DNA of 52,383 nt from an uncultured Propionibacteriaceae bacterium. Lineage in GTDB: Bacteria > Actinomycetota > Actinomycetes > Propionibacteriales > Propionibacteriaceae. Below are positions 9,261 to 19,675 of this stretch, one piece after another. How positions within the stretch are numbered: the first letter of the stretch is position 1; each line of letters starts with the position of its first letter. Below the pieces are notes generated by a model. The model was not told the DNA's origin. It worked only from the letters and a program-made list of their open reading frames with translations, and did no database searches. The DNA lies in NCBI GenBank assembly GCA_945911015.1, contig CAMDZW010000026.1:1-52383 (forward strand), written 5' to 3'. Made by a program: the position numbers and the translations under genes.

Positions 9261-10433
9261 ATGAACGACTCCTTCAAACCGTCACGTCTGGGCCGGGCGA
9301 TCCGGGCCGGTATCGACACCGACACCGCTCACGGCGCGGTCACCCCGCCGGTCCACTTCTCGACGAACTTCACCTTCGAGAGCTTCGGCAAGGCCCGGGA
9401 GTACGACTACACCCGCAGCGGCAACCCCACCCGCGACCTCCTCGGCGAGGCCATCGCGACCCTCGAGGGCGGTGCCGATGCGGTGATCACCTCGACCGGC
9501 ATCTCAGCCATCACGCTGGTCCTGGTCTCGCACCTCAAGCCCGGCGATGTGCTGGTGATCCCCCACGACTGCTACGGCGGATCGTGGCGGGTGTTCCAAC
9601 ACCTGGCCGATCAGGGCTACTTCACGATCGAGACCTTGGACCTGACCGACACTGCGGCTGCGGTGGCCCGGATCGGTGAGCTCAAGCCGGCCATGGTCTG
9701 GTTGGAGACCCCGTCGAACCCGCTGCTGCGGATCACCGATCTGGCCGCTCTCGCGGCGGCGGCGACGGCGGTCGGTGCGGTGTCGGTGGCCGACAACACC
9801 TTCTGTTCGCCGATCCTTCAGCGCCCCTTCGAGTTCGGTGTCGACCTGGTCGTGCACTCGACCACGAAGTACATCAACGGTCACTCCGACATCGTCGGTG
9901 GTGCCGTGGTCGGCGCCACCCCGGAGCGGGCCGCCGAGGTGAAGCGGTGGGGCAATGTCATCGGCGTGACCGGCAGCCCGTTCGACTCGTGGCTGACGCT
10001 GCGTGGCCTGCGTACTCTGGATGCCCGGATGCGGGTGCACCAGGAGAACACCGAGGTCGTGGTCGATCTGCTCAGCTCGCACGAGGCGGTCGAGACGGTG
10101 TACTACCCCGGGCTCGAGTCCCATCCGGGCCACGGTCTGGCCGCGAAGCAGCAGGACGGGTTCGGTGCCATGGTGTCGTTCGACCTGCGTGGTGGCTCGG
10201 CCGCTGCCGAGAAGCTCGTCTCGGGGTTGGGTTACTTCTCCTTGGCCGAGTCACTGGGCGGGGTGGAGAGCCTGATCGCTCATCCGGGCACCATGACCCA
10301 TGCCTCGATGTCGCCGGAGGCCCGTGCCGTTGCCGGCATCAAGGAGGGCCTGATCCGGCTCTCGGTCGGCATCGAGCCGGCGGTCGACCTGGTGGCTGAT
10401 CTCCGTCTCGGGTTGGACCGAGCCGCGCAGTGA
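9261..10433 (+). CDS. metB: Cystathionine gamma-synthase
   Basis: A 390-residue Cys/Met-metabolism PLP enzyme very similar along its length to E. coli MetB: YDYTRSGNPTRD, ITSTGISAITLVL, PHDCYGGSWRVF, the PLP lysine in HSTTKYINGHSD, and SLAESLGGVESLIAHPGTMT. It should join an O-acylated homoserine with cysteine to form cystathionine, feeding methionine synthesis. A gamma-lyase or homocysteine synthase activity cannot be excluded by sequence, but the ESLGGVESL motif and overall match favour the synthase. It starts 4 bp after the aminotransferase stop. Confidence 0.92.
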   Translation: MNDSFKPSRLGRAIRAGIDTDTAHGAVTPPVHFSTNFTFESFGKAREYDYTRSGNPTRDLLGEAIATLEGGADAVITSTGISAITLVLVSHLKPGDVLVIPHDCYGGSWRVFQHLADQGYFTIETLDLTDTAAAVARIGELKPAMVWLETPSNPLLRITDLAALAAAATAVGAVSVADNTFCSPILQRPFEFGVDLVVHSTTKYINGHSDIVGGAVVGATPERAAEVKRWGNVIGVTGSPFDSWLTLRGLRTLDARMRVHQENTEVVVDLLSSHEAVETVYYPGLESHPGHGLAAKQQDGFGAMVSFDLRGGSAAAEKLVSGLGYFSLAESLGGVESLIAHPGTMTHASMSPEARAVAGIKEGLIRLSVGIEPAVDLVADLRLGLDRAAQ

Positions 10434-10449
10434 TCGACCACGAGCGACC

Positions 10450-11400
10450 GTGATTGACACGTACGGGCCTCTCGGCTTCGGATCGGCCAATGCTGGCAAC
10501 CTGTTCCAGTCGATGACCGACGACCAGGCCCGTGCTCTGTTCGAGGCGGTGTGGGACGCCGGGGTCCGGCATTTCGACACCGCTCCGCACTATGGTCTCG
10601 GGCTCGCCGAGGAAAGGCTCGGCCGTTTCTTGGCGACCAAGCCCCGCAGCGACTACTTCGTGTCGACCAAGGTCGGTCGGCTCATCGTCGCCGATTCAGC
10701 CGTGCCAGCGGGTGAGCGTCACGGTTTCGTCCTCGACGGCGGACGACGCCAGGTCGACGACCACTCCGCCGACGGCGTCCGACGCTCACTCACCGAGTCG
10801 TTGGCCCGTCTCGGGCTGGACCGGGTCGACGCGATCCACATCCACGACCCCGAGGAGGCGTCCGCCGGCGCCGCTGCCAACCTCGCCACCGCCATCCCGG
10901 CCTGCCAGCAGCTCAAGGACGAGGGTCTGGTCGACTGGGTCGGTGTCGGCAGCAAGTCCGTGCCCGCGCTGCAGCTCGCGGTCGACCATGGGGGCATCGA
11001 CCTGGTCATGGTGGCCGGTGGGCTGACTCTGCTCACCCAGCCTGCGCATCCGCTGCTGGTCGACTCCTGCGCCGCCTCCGGTGTCGGCATGATCGTCACC
11101 GCCCCGTTCAACTCAGGACTGTTGGCCACACACCCGCCCCGCCGCGACTCCCACTTCGCCTATGGCTCGGTGCCGGAGGAGATCTTTGACCGCGCTCGGC
11201 AGTTGGCCGAGATCTGTGCGGCGTACGGGACCGAGCTGCCGACCGCAGCGCTCCAGTTCGGGCAGCAGTACCCGGCGTGGGTTGCCACGGTGACCGGGGC
11301 TGCCTCCCCCGAACAGGCCCGCGAGACGATTGCCCGCATGGGCCAGCAGGTCCCGGCCGAGCTGTGGGCCGAGCTACGTCGCGCCGGCCTCATCGGATGA
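10450..11400 (+). CDS. Aldo/keto reductase, aldose dehydrogenase-like
   Basis: A 316-residue aldo/keto reductase. The catalytic tetrad can be placed at Asp in HFDTAPHYG, Tyr in the same motif, Lys in VSTKVG and His in IHIHDP. The N-terminal LGFGSANAGNL and overall layout resemble D-threo-aldose 1-dehydrogenase (L-fucose dehydrogenase) or pyridoxal dehydrogenase relatives. The GTG start at 10450 follows metB by 16 bp. No sugar-specific neighbour is present, so the substrate is open. The gene ends 15 bp before a convergent membrane-protein gene. Confidence 0.88.
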   Translation: MIDTYGPLGFGSANAGNLFQSMTDDQARALFEAVWDAGVRHFDTAPHYGLGLAEERLGRFLATKPRSDYFVSTKVGRLIVADSAVPAGERHGFVLDGGRRQVDDHSADGVRRSLTESLARLGLDRVDAIHIHDPEEASAGAAANLATAIPACQQLKDEGLVDWVGVGSKSVPALQLAVDHGGIDLVMVAGGLTLLTQPAHPLLVDSCAASGVGMIVTAPFNSGLLATHPPRRDSHFAYGSVPEEIFDRARQLAEICAAYGTELPTAALQFGQQYPAWVATVTGAASPEQARETIARMGQQVPAELWAELRRAGLIG

Positions 11401-11415
11401 CACTTCACCGGTCGA

Positions 11416-12267
11416 TCAACGGTCGATCAGCGCCATGGCCCGGGACGCGATGGCGAGCAACCGCTCCGGCGGCAACGGATCGTCGCCGACCCGGGCGCTG
11501 AGCTCCAGCCGTCCCTGGCCGACGAGCAGCCATCCCTGCACGGCGTCCAACTCTGCTGCGACTGTGGCCCACTGCTCGATCGGTGGCACGCCCGTCCCGG
11601 GCCACACAGCCGTCCTGGTGATCCCCCACGGGTGCGTCGCCGGCGTACGCACCAGCGCGATCGGTGGGATACCGGCCCACCGATTCGGCAGCCCCGAGAT
11701 GGCACCCTCACCGCTGATCCTTCCCATGCCGAAACGGGCCGCGGGGGCAAGACCGTCGACGACCAGGGCCAGCGAGGTCACACTGTCCTCGATGGGCGAG
11801 CCACGATGAGCGAACCGCTGGTCCCACACCATCAGCCATGCCCGCCGGCCGGAGAGTTGACCACTGGCCACCACGACCGGGCGGCTGGACCGTAGTCGTA
11901 CCCGCTGCAGCACCGTTGGAGGCTCGGGGCCCCACTGTCCCGGCTGCCAGCCCGCTTGCTGGGCCCAGGCCGCGACCACCGGTGCCTGGGCGATGACGCG
12001 GTCGTGGTGTCGGGCCGTTCGCCAGCGCCACCAGACGGCCAGTGGCACCCCGACCAGAGCCAACGCCACCATACTCAGCCCGACGACGAACACCGGGACG
12101 GGAAGTCCACGCTCGATCAGTGCATCGCCGAGGGGGTTGATCACAGCGACCAGGAGCAGGAACAGGGACCCACAGATCGCCAGAGTCACCAAGCATCCCC
12201 TACTGCTGCGTGGCTGGGCCTGCTGCGACTGGGCCTGCTGCGACTGGGCCTGCTGCGGTTGGGACAT
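11416..12267 (-). CDS. Membrane protein of unknown function
   Basis: A 283-residue protein I do not recognise. It has a Gln/Ala/Ser-rich start (SQPQQAQSQQAQSQQAQP), encoded by a 15-bp tandem repeat, then two hydrophobic segments (about residues 24-44 and 58-80), and a soluble C-terminal domain of about 190 residues with many Trp and Pro. I chose the ATG at 12267, where TAGAGT lies seven bases upstream and could be the -10 of a leaderless transcript; an earlier GTG or ATG up to 12297 is possible. It lies downstream of ftsK on the same strand. Confidence 0.7.
   Translation of the reverse strand: MSQPQQAQSQQAQSQQAQPRSSRGCLVTLAICGSLFLLLVAVINPLGDALIERGLPVPVFVVGLSMVALALVGVPLAVWWRWRTARHHDRVIAQAPVVAAWAQQAGWQPGQWGPEPPTVLQRVRLRSSRPVVVASGQLSGRRAWLMVWDQRFAHRGSPIEDSVTSLALVVDGLAPAARFGMGRISGEGAISGLPNRWAGIPPIALVRTPATHPWGITRTAVWPGTGVPPIEQWATVAAELDAVQGWLLVGQGRLELSARVGDDPLPPERLLAIASRAMALIDR
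12215..12259 (-). repeat. 15-bp tandem repeat, three copies
   Basis: The unit TGGGCCTGCTGCGAC (plus strand) occurs three times in a row, the last with a changed end. It encodes repeated Gln/Ala/Ser residues in the cytoplasmic start of the membrane protein. Repeat number may vary between strains by slippage. Confidence 0.85.
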
Positions 12268-12313
12268 GCCCGGCACTCTACCCACGGCCATCCCCACGCC
12301 GGGCAGTTCTGGG

Positions 12314-14935
12314 TCAACCGTTGCGGAGGTTGGTCATCACATCGTCGAGGTCATCGGGCTTGACCAGCACGTCGCGGGGCTTGGAGCCCTCGGACGGTCC
12401 GACCACACCGCGAGTCTCGAGGATGTCCATCAGTCGTCCCGCCTTGGCAAAGCCGACGCGCAGTTTGCGCTGCAGCATCGAGGTCGATCCGAGCTGCAGG
12501 TTGACCACGAGCTCAACGGCCTGCAGGACGAGCTCAAGATCGTCTCCGATCTCCTCGGCGACCTTGGTCGACTCCTGTGGGGCCTGCAGATCCTCGCGGT
12601 ACTGCGGCTGCAGCTGCGCGGAGACATGCTTGACGACGCTGCGAACCTCGTTCTCCGAGACCCAGGCGCCCTGCACACGGACTGGCTTGCCTGCGCCCAT
12701 GGGCAGGAACAGCGCATCACCCTGACCGACCAACTTCTCGGCGCCGGGCTGGTCCAGGATGACCCGAGAGTCGGTCATCGACGAGGTGGCCAGGGCAAAC
12801 CGCGAGGGCACGTTGGCCTTGATCAGACCGGTGACCACATCGGCCGAGGGTCGCTGGGTGGCCAGCACCAGGTGGATGCCGGCGGCGCGGGCGAGCTGGG
12901 TGATCCGCACGATCGAGTCCTCGACATCGCGGGGGGCGACCATCATCAGGTCGGCCAGCTCATCCACGATCACCAACAGGTACGGGTAGGGCGCCAGCAC
13001 CCGCTCCGATCCCTCCGGTGGCTTCAACTGGCCGGACCGCACCGCCTTGTTGAAGTCGTCGACGTGACGAAAACCGAAGGCGGCCAGGTCGTCGTACCGC
13101 TGGTCCATCTCCCGGACCACCCATTGCAGGGCCTCGGCAGCCTTCTTTGCATTGGTGATGATCGGGGTGACCAGATGGGGAATGCCTTCATAGATGGTCA
13201 GCTCGACCCGTTTCGGGTCGACCAGCATCATCCGAACCTCGTCGGGGGTGGCGCGCATCATGATCGAGGTGATCATCGAGTTGATCACGACCGACTTGCC
13301 TGATCCGGTGGCACCGGCCACCAACAGGTGAGGCATCTTGGCCAGGTTGGCCACGACGAAGCCACCCTCGACGTCCTTGCCCAGGCCGACGGTCATCGGA
13401 TGGTGGTCGTTGCGGGCCTTGCCCGAGCGGAGCACGTCCCCGAGGGAGACGATCTCCTTGTCGGTGTTGGGGATCTCGACACCGATGGCGGACTTGCCCG
13501 GGATCGGTGACAGGATCCGGACCTCGTTCGAGGCGACGGCATAGGAGATGTTCTTGCTCAGCGCGGTGACCTTCTCCACCTTCACGGCTGGGCCGAGCTC
13601 GACCTCGTACCGGGTGACGGTGGGGCCACGGGTGTAGCCGGTGACCTGGGCGTCGATGTCGAACTGTTCCAACACCCCCATCAGCCGGCTGACCACGTCG
13701 TCGGAGGCCGCCGTACGGGGCTTGTGCGGTGTGCCGGGCTTGAGGTTGTCGGACTCCGGCAGCGTGTACTGGACGTCACCGGACAGCTGCAGCTGTTCGA
13801 CCCGTTGCGGGATCTCGGCGTGGGCCGGCGGGTCGGGTTCGGGCTCATGGACCGTGATCGCCGAAGGTGGCAGACCCGCGGTGACCGGCTTGCGGTCGGC
13901 CTCTCCCAGCGGTTCGGGGACCAGGTCGGGATCGATACTGCCGTCACCGGGGTCGATCGCTTCGGTCTGCTCGGCGTCCTGATCGATCTCGTCGGTGGGC
14001 TCGTCGTCGAGTGGCTCCTCGCGACGCAGCCGTGCCAACGCGCGGCGGCGAGGCTTGTCCTCGATGAGGGGAGTCTCGTAGGCCTCGTCGCTGTCGTACT
14101 CGATGTCGGCGTGGATGGTGCGTGAATGTGCGGCGAGATCTTGGCGCCAGGCCGAGATCCGAGCCGGGATCTGACGTAGCGGGGTGCCGATCAACACCAC
14201 CAGACCGAAGAGGGTCAACAGCACCAGCAACGGGATGGCGACCCAGGTGGTGAGCAGATCAGCCAGCAACGACGACGAGACATAACCCAGGATGCCGCCA
14301 GCGGCACGCAGACTTTCGGGATCGTCGGGGCGGGGCAGGTCCTTGGCGATGTTGACCAGACCGAGCACACCGAACAGCAGGGTCGTCCAGCCGATGACAC
14401 CGCCGCCTCCGGCGCCGTCGCGTCGCGGTGCGCGCAGCATCTTGACCGCGCTGCCGAAGAGGATCAGCGGCACCGCATAGCCGAGCATGCCGAAGACGGT
14501 GGTGACGGCCGATTCGATCCACGGCCCCGCCGGTTCGGGCAGGGTCCACCAGGTTGCGGCAGCGATCACGATGGCCAGGGCGAGCATGACCAGCCCGGTG
14601 CCGTCGCGGCGCAAGTCAGGCTCGCTCTCACGTGGCGCGCTCCCGACACGACGCACGACACCACCGACACCGTGGGCAATACCGGCCCATAGGCCGAGCA
14701 GGCCGCGCCCGATCACCTGTCCAGCGGTGGGGCGTGGTGCACGCGAACGCGAACGGCTCGAGTTGCCGCTGCGTGAGCGGGAGCTCGGGGTCCGCGAACT
14801 GCCCGAGCCACGTGAGCTCGAGCTGCGGCTGCTTGATCGTGAGTTGCTTCCGTTTGCACGCGAGCCGGAGCCACCGCCCTTCGTTGAGGACGATCGACTC
14901 TGGCTCCGCGTGGGGGAAGACGCGCGGGTCGCCAT
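12314..14935 (-). CDS. ftsK: DNA translocase FtsK/SpoIIIE
   Basis: An 873-residue DNA pump for chromosome segregation at the division septum. The first 70 residues are a low-complexity Ser/Arg/Gly region. About four membrane segments follow (roughly residues 115-260), then an acidic Pro-rich linker and the motor: Walker [10 protein letters not shown] near residue 540, Walker [15 protein letters not shown], and [20 protein letters not shown]. The C-terminal winged-helix gamma domain reads [20 protein letters not shown]. The ATG at 14935 has TAGGGT seven bases upstream, suggesting a leaderless mRNA. Total length is normal for actinobacteria. Confidence 0.95.
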   Translation of the reverse strand: MATRASSPTRSQSRSSSTKGGGSGSRANGSNSRSSSRSSSSRGSGSSRTPSSRSRSGNSSRSRSRAPRPTAGQVIGRGLLGLWAGIAHGVGGVVRRVGSAPRESEPDLRRDGTGLVMLALAIVIAAATWWTLPEPAGPWIESAVTTVFGMLGYAVPLILFGSAVKMLRAPRRDGAGGGGVIGWTTLLFGVLGLVNIAKDLPRPDDPESLRAAGGILGYVSSSLLADLLTTWVAIPLLVLLTLFGLVVLIGTPLRQIPARISAWRQDLAAHSRTIHADIEYDSDEAYETPLIEDKPRRRALARLRREEPLDDEPTDEIDQDAEQTEAIDPGDGSIDPDLVPEPLGEADRKPVTAGLPPSAITVHEPEPDPPAHAEIPQRVEQLQLSGDVQYTLPESDNLKPGTPHKPRTAASDDVVSRLMGVLEQFDIDAQVTGYTRGPTVTRYEVELGPAVKVEKVTALSKNISYAVASNEVRILSPIPGKSAIGVEIPNTDKEIVSLGDVLRSGKARNDHHPMTVGLGKDVEGGFVVANLAKMPHLLVAGATGSGKSVVINSMITSIMMRATPDEVRMMLVDPKRVELTIYEGIPHLVTPIITNAKKAAEALQWVVREMDQRYDDLAAFGFRHVDDFNKAVRSGQLKPPEGSERVLAPYPYLLVIVDELADLMMVAPRDVEDSIVRITQLARAAGIHLVLATQRPSADVVTGLIKANVPSRFALATSSMTDSRVILDQPGAEKLVGQGDALFLPMGAGKPVRVQGAWVSENEVRSVVKHVSAQLQPQYREDLQAPQESTKVAEEIGDDLELVLQAVELVVNLQLGSTSMLQRKLRVGFAKAGRLMDILETRGVVGPSEGSKPRDVLVKPDDLDDVMTNLRNG

Positions 14936-14962
14936 GGACGCGACCCTACGCCACTGCCGGAC

Positions 14963-15622
14963 TCAGCGCACGGCTCCCACGCCGGAACCGGCCGAATCGG
15001 TGCCACCGGCTGCTCGGCGCCGCCCGGCGAGCCACCACACCAGGTCAACCACCAGCACCACCCCCAACAGCACCTGACAGATCACATATCCGCCGCCGAC
15101 ATCGACGAAACTTGCGATGGTGCGGTCAGGCGGGATCTCACGGTCGGCGAGTTGTTCGCTCACCAGGGTGACCGCTTGGGCGCGGGCGAGCAGGAGGCCG
15201 GCCGCCAGTCCGACACTGGCCAGTCCGGCCAGGACCACGGTGACCAACCGGCACCGTTGCCGGGCCCGGATCACCAGAGCGCACACTGTGGCGGCGACCA
15301 CCAAGGCGTACGCCATCAGCACCAGTGGTTGCAGACCCAGGTCGTCTGTGGCCGATTCGGCTGCAGGCAGCAGATGCTCGGCGGTACGTCCCGGTTCGGA
15401 TCCGGACAGCAGGTCGTACCCACTCCAACTCGTGGTGCCGCCGGCTGACACATGACCGAAGCCGCCCGGGGTGTCACAGGAGACGGTGAGGAACGGCAGG
15501 GCAAAGGCGATCAGGACCAGTCCCAGGGTGCTCGGTCGCAGCCAGCGCGACACCGCTCGGACCACCCCCGCTCCCCCACCCCGACTCTGGGTGGGCTCCG
15601 AGCTCTCGTCGTCGTGACTCAT
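14963..15622 (-). CDS. Membrane protein of unknown function
   Basis: A 219-residue protein with four likely membrane segments (about residues 33-47, 103-118, 126-147 and 180-203). A hydrophilic loop with TVSCDTPGGFGH follows the first. I do not recognise the family. It lies between thiL and ftsK, with 34 and 27 bp gaps, on the same strand. TAGTCT six bases before the ATG looks like a -10 element for leaderless transcription. The C-terminal tail is Gly/Ala/Ser-rich. Confidence 0.75.
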   Translation of the reverse strand: MSHDDESSEPTQSRGGGAGVVRAVSRWLRPSTLGLVLIAFALPFLTVSCDTPGGFGHVSAGGTTSWSGYDLLSGSEPGRTAEHLLPAAESATDDLGLQPLVLMAYALVVAATVCALVIRARQRCRLVTVVLAGLASVGLAAGLLLARAQAVTLVSEQLADREIPPDRTIASFVDVGGGYVICQVLLGVVLVVDLVWWLAGRRRAAGGTDSAGSGVGAVR

Positions 15623-15656
15623 GGCCCGAGACTACGCTGGGAGGTGACCGGGCGCC

Positions 15657-16634
15657 TCAGTTCCTGAAGTGGTCATGGCCGGTGTCCCACTCCGGGATCT
15701 CGCCGTCGACCAGCACCTGCGGACCCTGGTCACCGACCTCGGTGACCACGCCGAGCTCGAGCCATCCGGCCGGGACGGTGTCGAAGGTGCCGGCCAGGGC
15801 ATGGTCCTCACCGCCGGTGAGGATGAGCTGGATCGGGTTGCCTCCGGTCGCTGAGGCGACGGCCTGCAGCGGATCGGCGACCTCGATGGCATCGGTCGAC
15901 AGCGCCATCGAGACACCAGAAGCCGTCGCCACGTGCCCCAGGTCAGCCAGGAGTCCGTCGGAGACATCGATCAGTGATGTTGCTCCTGCGGCGGCAGCCT
16001 CACGGCCGGCGCCGTAGGGGACTTCCGGGCAACGCTGTGCTTCGACGACCACTCGCGGCGATCGGAACCCGCGGCTGAGGGCGCGCAGTCCAGCCGCAGC
16101 CCAGCCGAGCCGTCCTCTGACCGCGATCCGTTGGCCGACGACCGCGCCGGAACGGGTCAACGGTTCACGTCCTTCGAGGTCTCCGATGGTCGAGCCGACG
16201 AGGGTCAGCACCGTGGAAGCGGAGGTGTCGCCGCCGATGAGGTCGATCCCTGCGGACGCACACTCGGTGAGCACCCCTTCTCGGAACGCGGTCACCCAGG
16301 CCAGCGGCAGGTCTGTCGGGGCGGACAGCGAGATCATCAGTCCGAGTGGGGTCGCCCCCATCGCCTCGAGGTCAGCAACATTGACCGCGACGAGCTTGCG
16401 TCCGATGTCGGCCGGCTCGGACCAGTCACGCCGGAAATGGATCCCTTCGACCATGGCGTCGGTGGCGGCGACGATGTTGCCGCGTGGTGCAAGCACGGCC
16501 CCGTCATCTCCGGGGCCGATCACCGTACGGGAATCATCGCCGCGGTGGCCGGTCTTGACGATCTCGTCGATCAGGGCGAATTCGCCCACTTCGCCGATCG
16601 AGGGGCCGGTCGACCCGCCTGCGATCATGCTCAT
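15657..16634 (-). CDS. thiL: Thiamine-monophosphate kinase
   Basis: A 325-residue enzyme converting thiamine monophosphate to the diphosphate cofactor. It is recognisable from GEFALIDEIV near the start, IGPGDDGAVL (metal and ATP binding), TDAMVEGIHF, NVADLEAMGATP, IGGDTSAS, SLIDVSDGLLADLGH and the C-terminal LTGGEDHAL. I chose the ATG at 16634, which has GAGG nine bases upstream; the open frame runs 108 bp further but without family similarity. It is divergent from the Lrp-type gene, with 92 bp between. Confidence 0.94.
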   Translation of the reverse strand: MSMIAGGSTGPSIGEVGEFALIDEIVKTGHRGDDSRTVIGPGDDGAVLAPRGNIVAATDAMVEGIHFRRDWSEPADIGRKLVAVNVADLEAMGATPLGLMISLSAPTDLPLAWVTAFREGVLTECASAGIDLIGGDTSASTVLTLVGSTIGDLEGREPLTRSGAVVGQRIAVRGRLGWAAAGLRALSRGFRSPRVVVEAQRCPEVPYGAGREAAAAGATSLIDVSDGLLADLGHVATASGVSMALSTDAIEVADPLQAVASATGGNPIQLILTGGEDHALAGTFDTVPAGWLELGVVTEVGDQGPQVLVDGEIPEWDTGHDHFRN

Positions 16635-16726
16635 CGGTGATACCTCGATCCGTTGGACGTGCGGTGGTAGCGTGACGGCCACCATCCACGACGGTATCGT
16701 GTGGCAGCCCGAAAGGATCTCTCGAC

Positions 16727-16963
16727 ATGGTCGTTCAGGCATATATTCTCGTCCAGACCAACGTTGGCAAGGCCGATGAGGTCGCGCGTGACATCCGCGC
16801 CATCCCCGGAGTGACCCTGGCCGAGGACGTCACCGGACCGTACGACGTGATCGTGCGAGCTGAGGCGCCCAATGTTGACGACCTCGGCACCTTGGTCGTG
16901 GCGAAGGTCCAGCAGGTGCCGGGCATCACCCGTACGGTGACCTGTCCCGTCGTGCACATCTGA
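16727..16963 (+). CDS. Stand-alone Lrp/AsnC ligand-binding (RAM) domain protein
   Basis: A 78-residue protein comprising only the alpha-beta sandwich effector domain of Lrp/AsnC regulators (YILVQTNVGKADEVARDIRA, VTGPYDVIVRAEAPNVDDLG, VPGITRTVTCPVV). No DNA-binding helix-turn-helix precedes it. Such small proteins bind amino acids and may modulate full-length Lrp proteins by mixed assembly. AAAGGA lies about 10 bases before the ATG. It is followed one base after its stop by the DUF3515 gene, so the two are co-transcribed. Confidence 0.88.
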   Translation: MVVQAYILVQTNVGKADEVARDIRAIPGVTLAEDVTGPYDVIVRAEAPNVDDLGTLVVAKVQQVPGITRTVTCPVVHI

Positions 16964-16964
16964 G

Positions 16965-17429
16965 GTGGCGCGGGTGTTCCGACCCGCCGGCCTGCTGGCC
17001 GGTGTGCTGACCGCTGTCCTCACTCTGGCCTCGTGCACCGGGCCGTACGAGGTGGCAGCCCCTTCGCCCGAGCCCGACGAGTTGGCGATCTGCAGTGAGG
17101 TGATGGCAGCCCTTCCCGAAACAGTCCTCGATCAACCTCGGGGCGAGACGACAGCCCCGGAACTGACCGCGGTGTGGGGATCGCCGCCGATCAGTCTGCG
17201 GTGTGGTGTGGACAAACCGAAGCAGCTCGGTCCAGGTTCGGAATGTTTCGAGGTCAACCATGTCGGCTGGTTCGCCCAGACCGGGCGCGGCGGCATGGTG
17301 TTCACCACGATCGGGCGGAGTGCCTTCGTCGAGGTCGGGGTGCCGACTGCCTATGCCCCGGAGGCCAACGCGCTGGTCGACCTGGCTGACGCCGTCTCCC
17401 TGGTGCCACTTGAGCAACCCTGTGTGTGA
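16965..17429 (+). CDS. DUF3515 family lipoprotein
   Basis: A 154-residue secreted lipoprotein. A basic start and hydrophobic stretch end in the lipobox LASC (Cys about residue 24). The rest matches the actinobacterial DUF3515 pattern: LPETVLDQPR near residue 50, WGSPPISLRCGV, and a final CV. Function is unknown. In many actinobacteria the gene sits between ddl and thiL as here, which suggests a link to the envelope but proves nothing. The GTG start follows the Lrp-domain stop by one base. The last codons run into a short tandem repeat. Confidence 0.88.
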   Translation: MARVFRPAGLLAGVLTAVLTLASCTGPYEVAAPSPEPDELAICSEVMAALPETVLDQPRGETTAPELTAVWGSPPISLRCGVDKPKQLGPGSECFEVNHVGWFAQTGRGGMVFTTIGRSAFVEVGVPTAYAPEANALVDLADAVSLVPLEQPCV

Positions 17430-17478
17430 TCCGATCAGCCTGTGTGTGACCGGATCAGCCCGTGTGTGAGCGGGTGGA

Positions 17479-17482
<4 letters not shown>
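17419..17482. repeat. About 20-bp imperfect tandem repeat, three copies
   Basis: Two 20-bp units (CCTGTGTGTGATCCGATCAG and a copy with two changes) are followed by a longer third (CCCGTGTGTGAG...GGATCAG). The first unit contains the DUF3515 stop codon, and the third reaches the ddl stop region on the other strand. The first unit includes the dyad TGATCCGATCA. No known element is recognised. Confidence 0.75.
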
Positions 17483-18576
<1,094 letters not shown>

Positions 18577-18622
18577 GGGAAGACCCTACCTGCCCGTGGC
18601 TGACCCGGGCGAGACTGGCGTC

Positions 18623-19675
18623 ATGCATGTCGACACCACCCTGATCACCTCCGGGCGGCCCGAGCCGATCCCCGATGCCCCGCTGAACCAGCCAATCGTG
18701 CCTGCCTCGACCTTCGTCGCCGGTGGCCCGCTTGGCTACGGCCGGTACGGCAATCCCGCCTGGACCGCCCTCGAGGAATCGATCGGCCACCTCGAGGGCG
18801 GACATGCTGTCACGTTCTCCTCGGGCATGGCCGCGGTGACCGCCGTCCTGGAGTTCCTGCCGACCGGTGGCACCCTGGTCGTGGCCGAGACCTGCTATCT
18901 CGGCGTTGCTGCGCTGATCGACCGACTGGTTGGTCAACGGTCGATCCAGGTGGTCCCGGTCACGGTCACCGACACCGAAGCGGTCCTGACTGCCGGGGCC
19001 ACCGCCGACATGGTGTGGTTGGAGTCGCCGACGAACCCGCTGATGGAGGTCGCTGATCTGACGACGATCCTCGCCGCACAGGGATCTGCGCTGACGGTGA
19101 TCGACAACACCTTTGCCTCCCCGTTGCGGCAACAGCCGCTCGGGATGGGCGCCGACATCGTGGTCCACTCAGCCACCAAATTGATGTCCGGGCATTCCGA
19201 TGCCTTGATGGGCGCTGTGGTCTGTCGCGACCTGGAACGGGCCACCGCGCTCGATCTGACCCGCCGGCTGACCGGCGCCGTCCCGGGGGCGTTGGAGACC
19301 TTCCTGGTCCATCGCGGGTTGCGCACCCTCGGGGTCCGGTTGGCCGCAGCCAGCTCCTCAGCTGCCGAGCTGGCCACGCGGTTGACGGCCGATCCGCGCG
19401 TCGGGCGAGTCCGCCATCCAGGCTGGGGCTCGATGTTGGCGATCGAGCTCGTCGATGCCGCACAGGCGGACCGTCTGGTCGAATCAGCTCGGATCTGGAT
19501 CAATGCCACGAGTCTGGGCGGGGTCGAGTCAACCTTCGAGCGTCGTCGCCGTTGGGCGGGCGAGTTGGAGATCGTGCCACCGGGTCTGGTGCGGATGTCG
19601 GTGGGCCTGGAACATGTCGAGGATCTGTGGGCCGATCTCGACCATGCGCTCGGGGTGGCCGTCAGCGGGGGCTGA
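18623..19675 (+). CDS. Cystathionine gamma-synthase/lyase-like PLP enzyme
   Basis: A 350-residue member of the trans-sulfuration family: RYGNPAWTALEESIGHLEGG, TFSSGMAAVTAVL, WLESPTNPLMEV, VIDNTFASPL and the PLP lysine in HSATKLMSGHSD. It is about 40 residues shorter than MetB at 9261; the difference lies in a compacted C-terminal domain, although the family signature SLGGVES is kept. Whether it cleaves cystathionine or another thiol substrate is not decidable. I chose the ATG at 18623; upstream frame extends into ddl. Its end overlaps plsC tail to tail by 14 bp. Confidence 0.82.
   Translation: MHVDTTLITSGRPEPIPDAPLNQPIVPASTFVAGGPLGYGRYGNPAWTALEESIGHLEGGHAVTFSSGMAAVTAVLEFLPTGGTLVVAETCYLGVAALIDRLVGQRSIQVVPVTVTDTEAVLTAGATADMVWLESPTNPLMEVADLTTILAAQGSALTVIDNTFASPLRQQPLGMGADIVVHSATKLMSGHSDALMGAVVCRDLERATALDLTRRLTGAVPGALETFLVHRGLRTLGVRLAAASSSAAELATRLTADPRVGRVRHPGWGSMLAIELVDAAQADRLVESARIWINATSLGGVESTFERRRRWAGELEIVPPGLVRMSVGLEHVEDLWADLDHALGVAVSGG

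Noticed and set aside
8207-9325. Long antisense open frames over aminotransferase, ilvC, tldD and rimO (for example 8207-9325, 40545-41591, 47366-48916, 6432-7577).
   Set aside because: They are shadows typical of high-GC DNA: low complexity, no family motifs, and the opposite strand carries a complete recognised enzyme.
16653-16700. A promoter for the Lrp-domain gene (GTGACG, 17 bp, TATCGT).
   Set aside because: Matches to consensus are moderate and the region is short; not strong enough to list as a feature.
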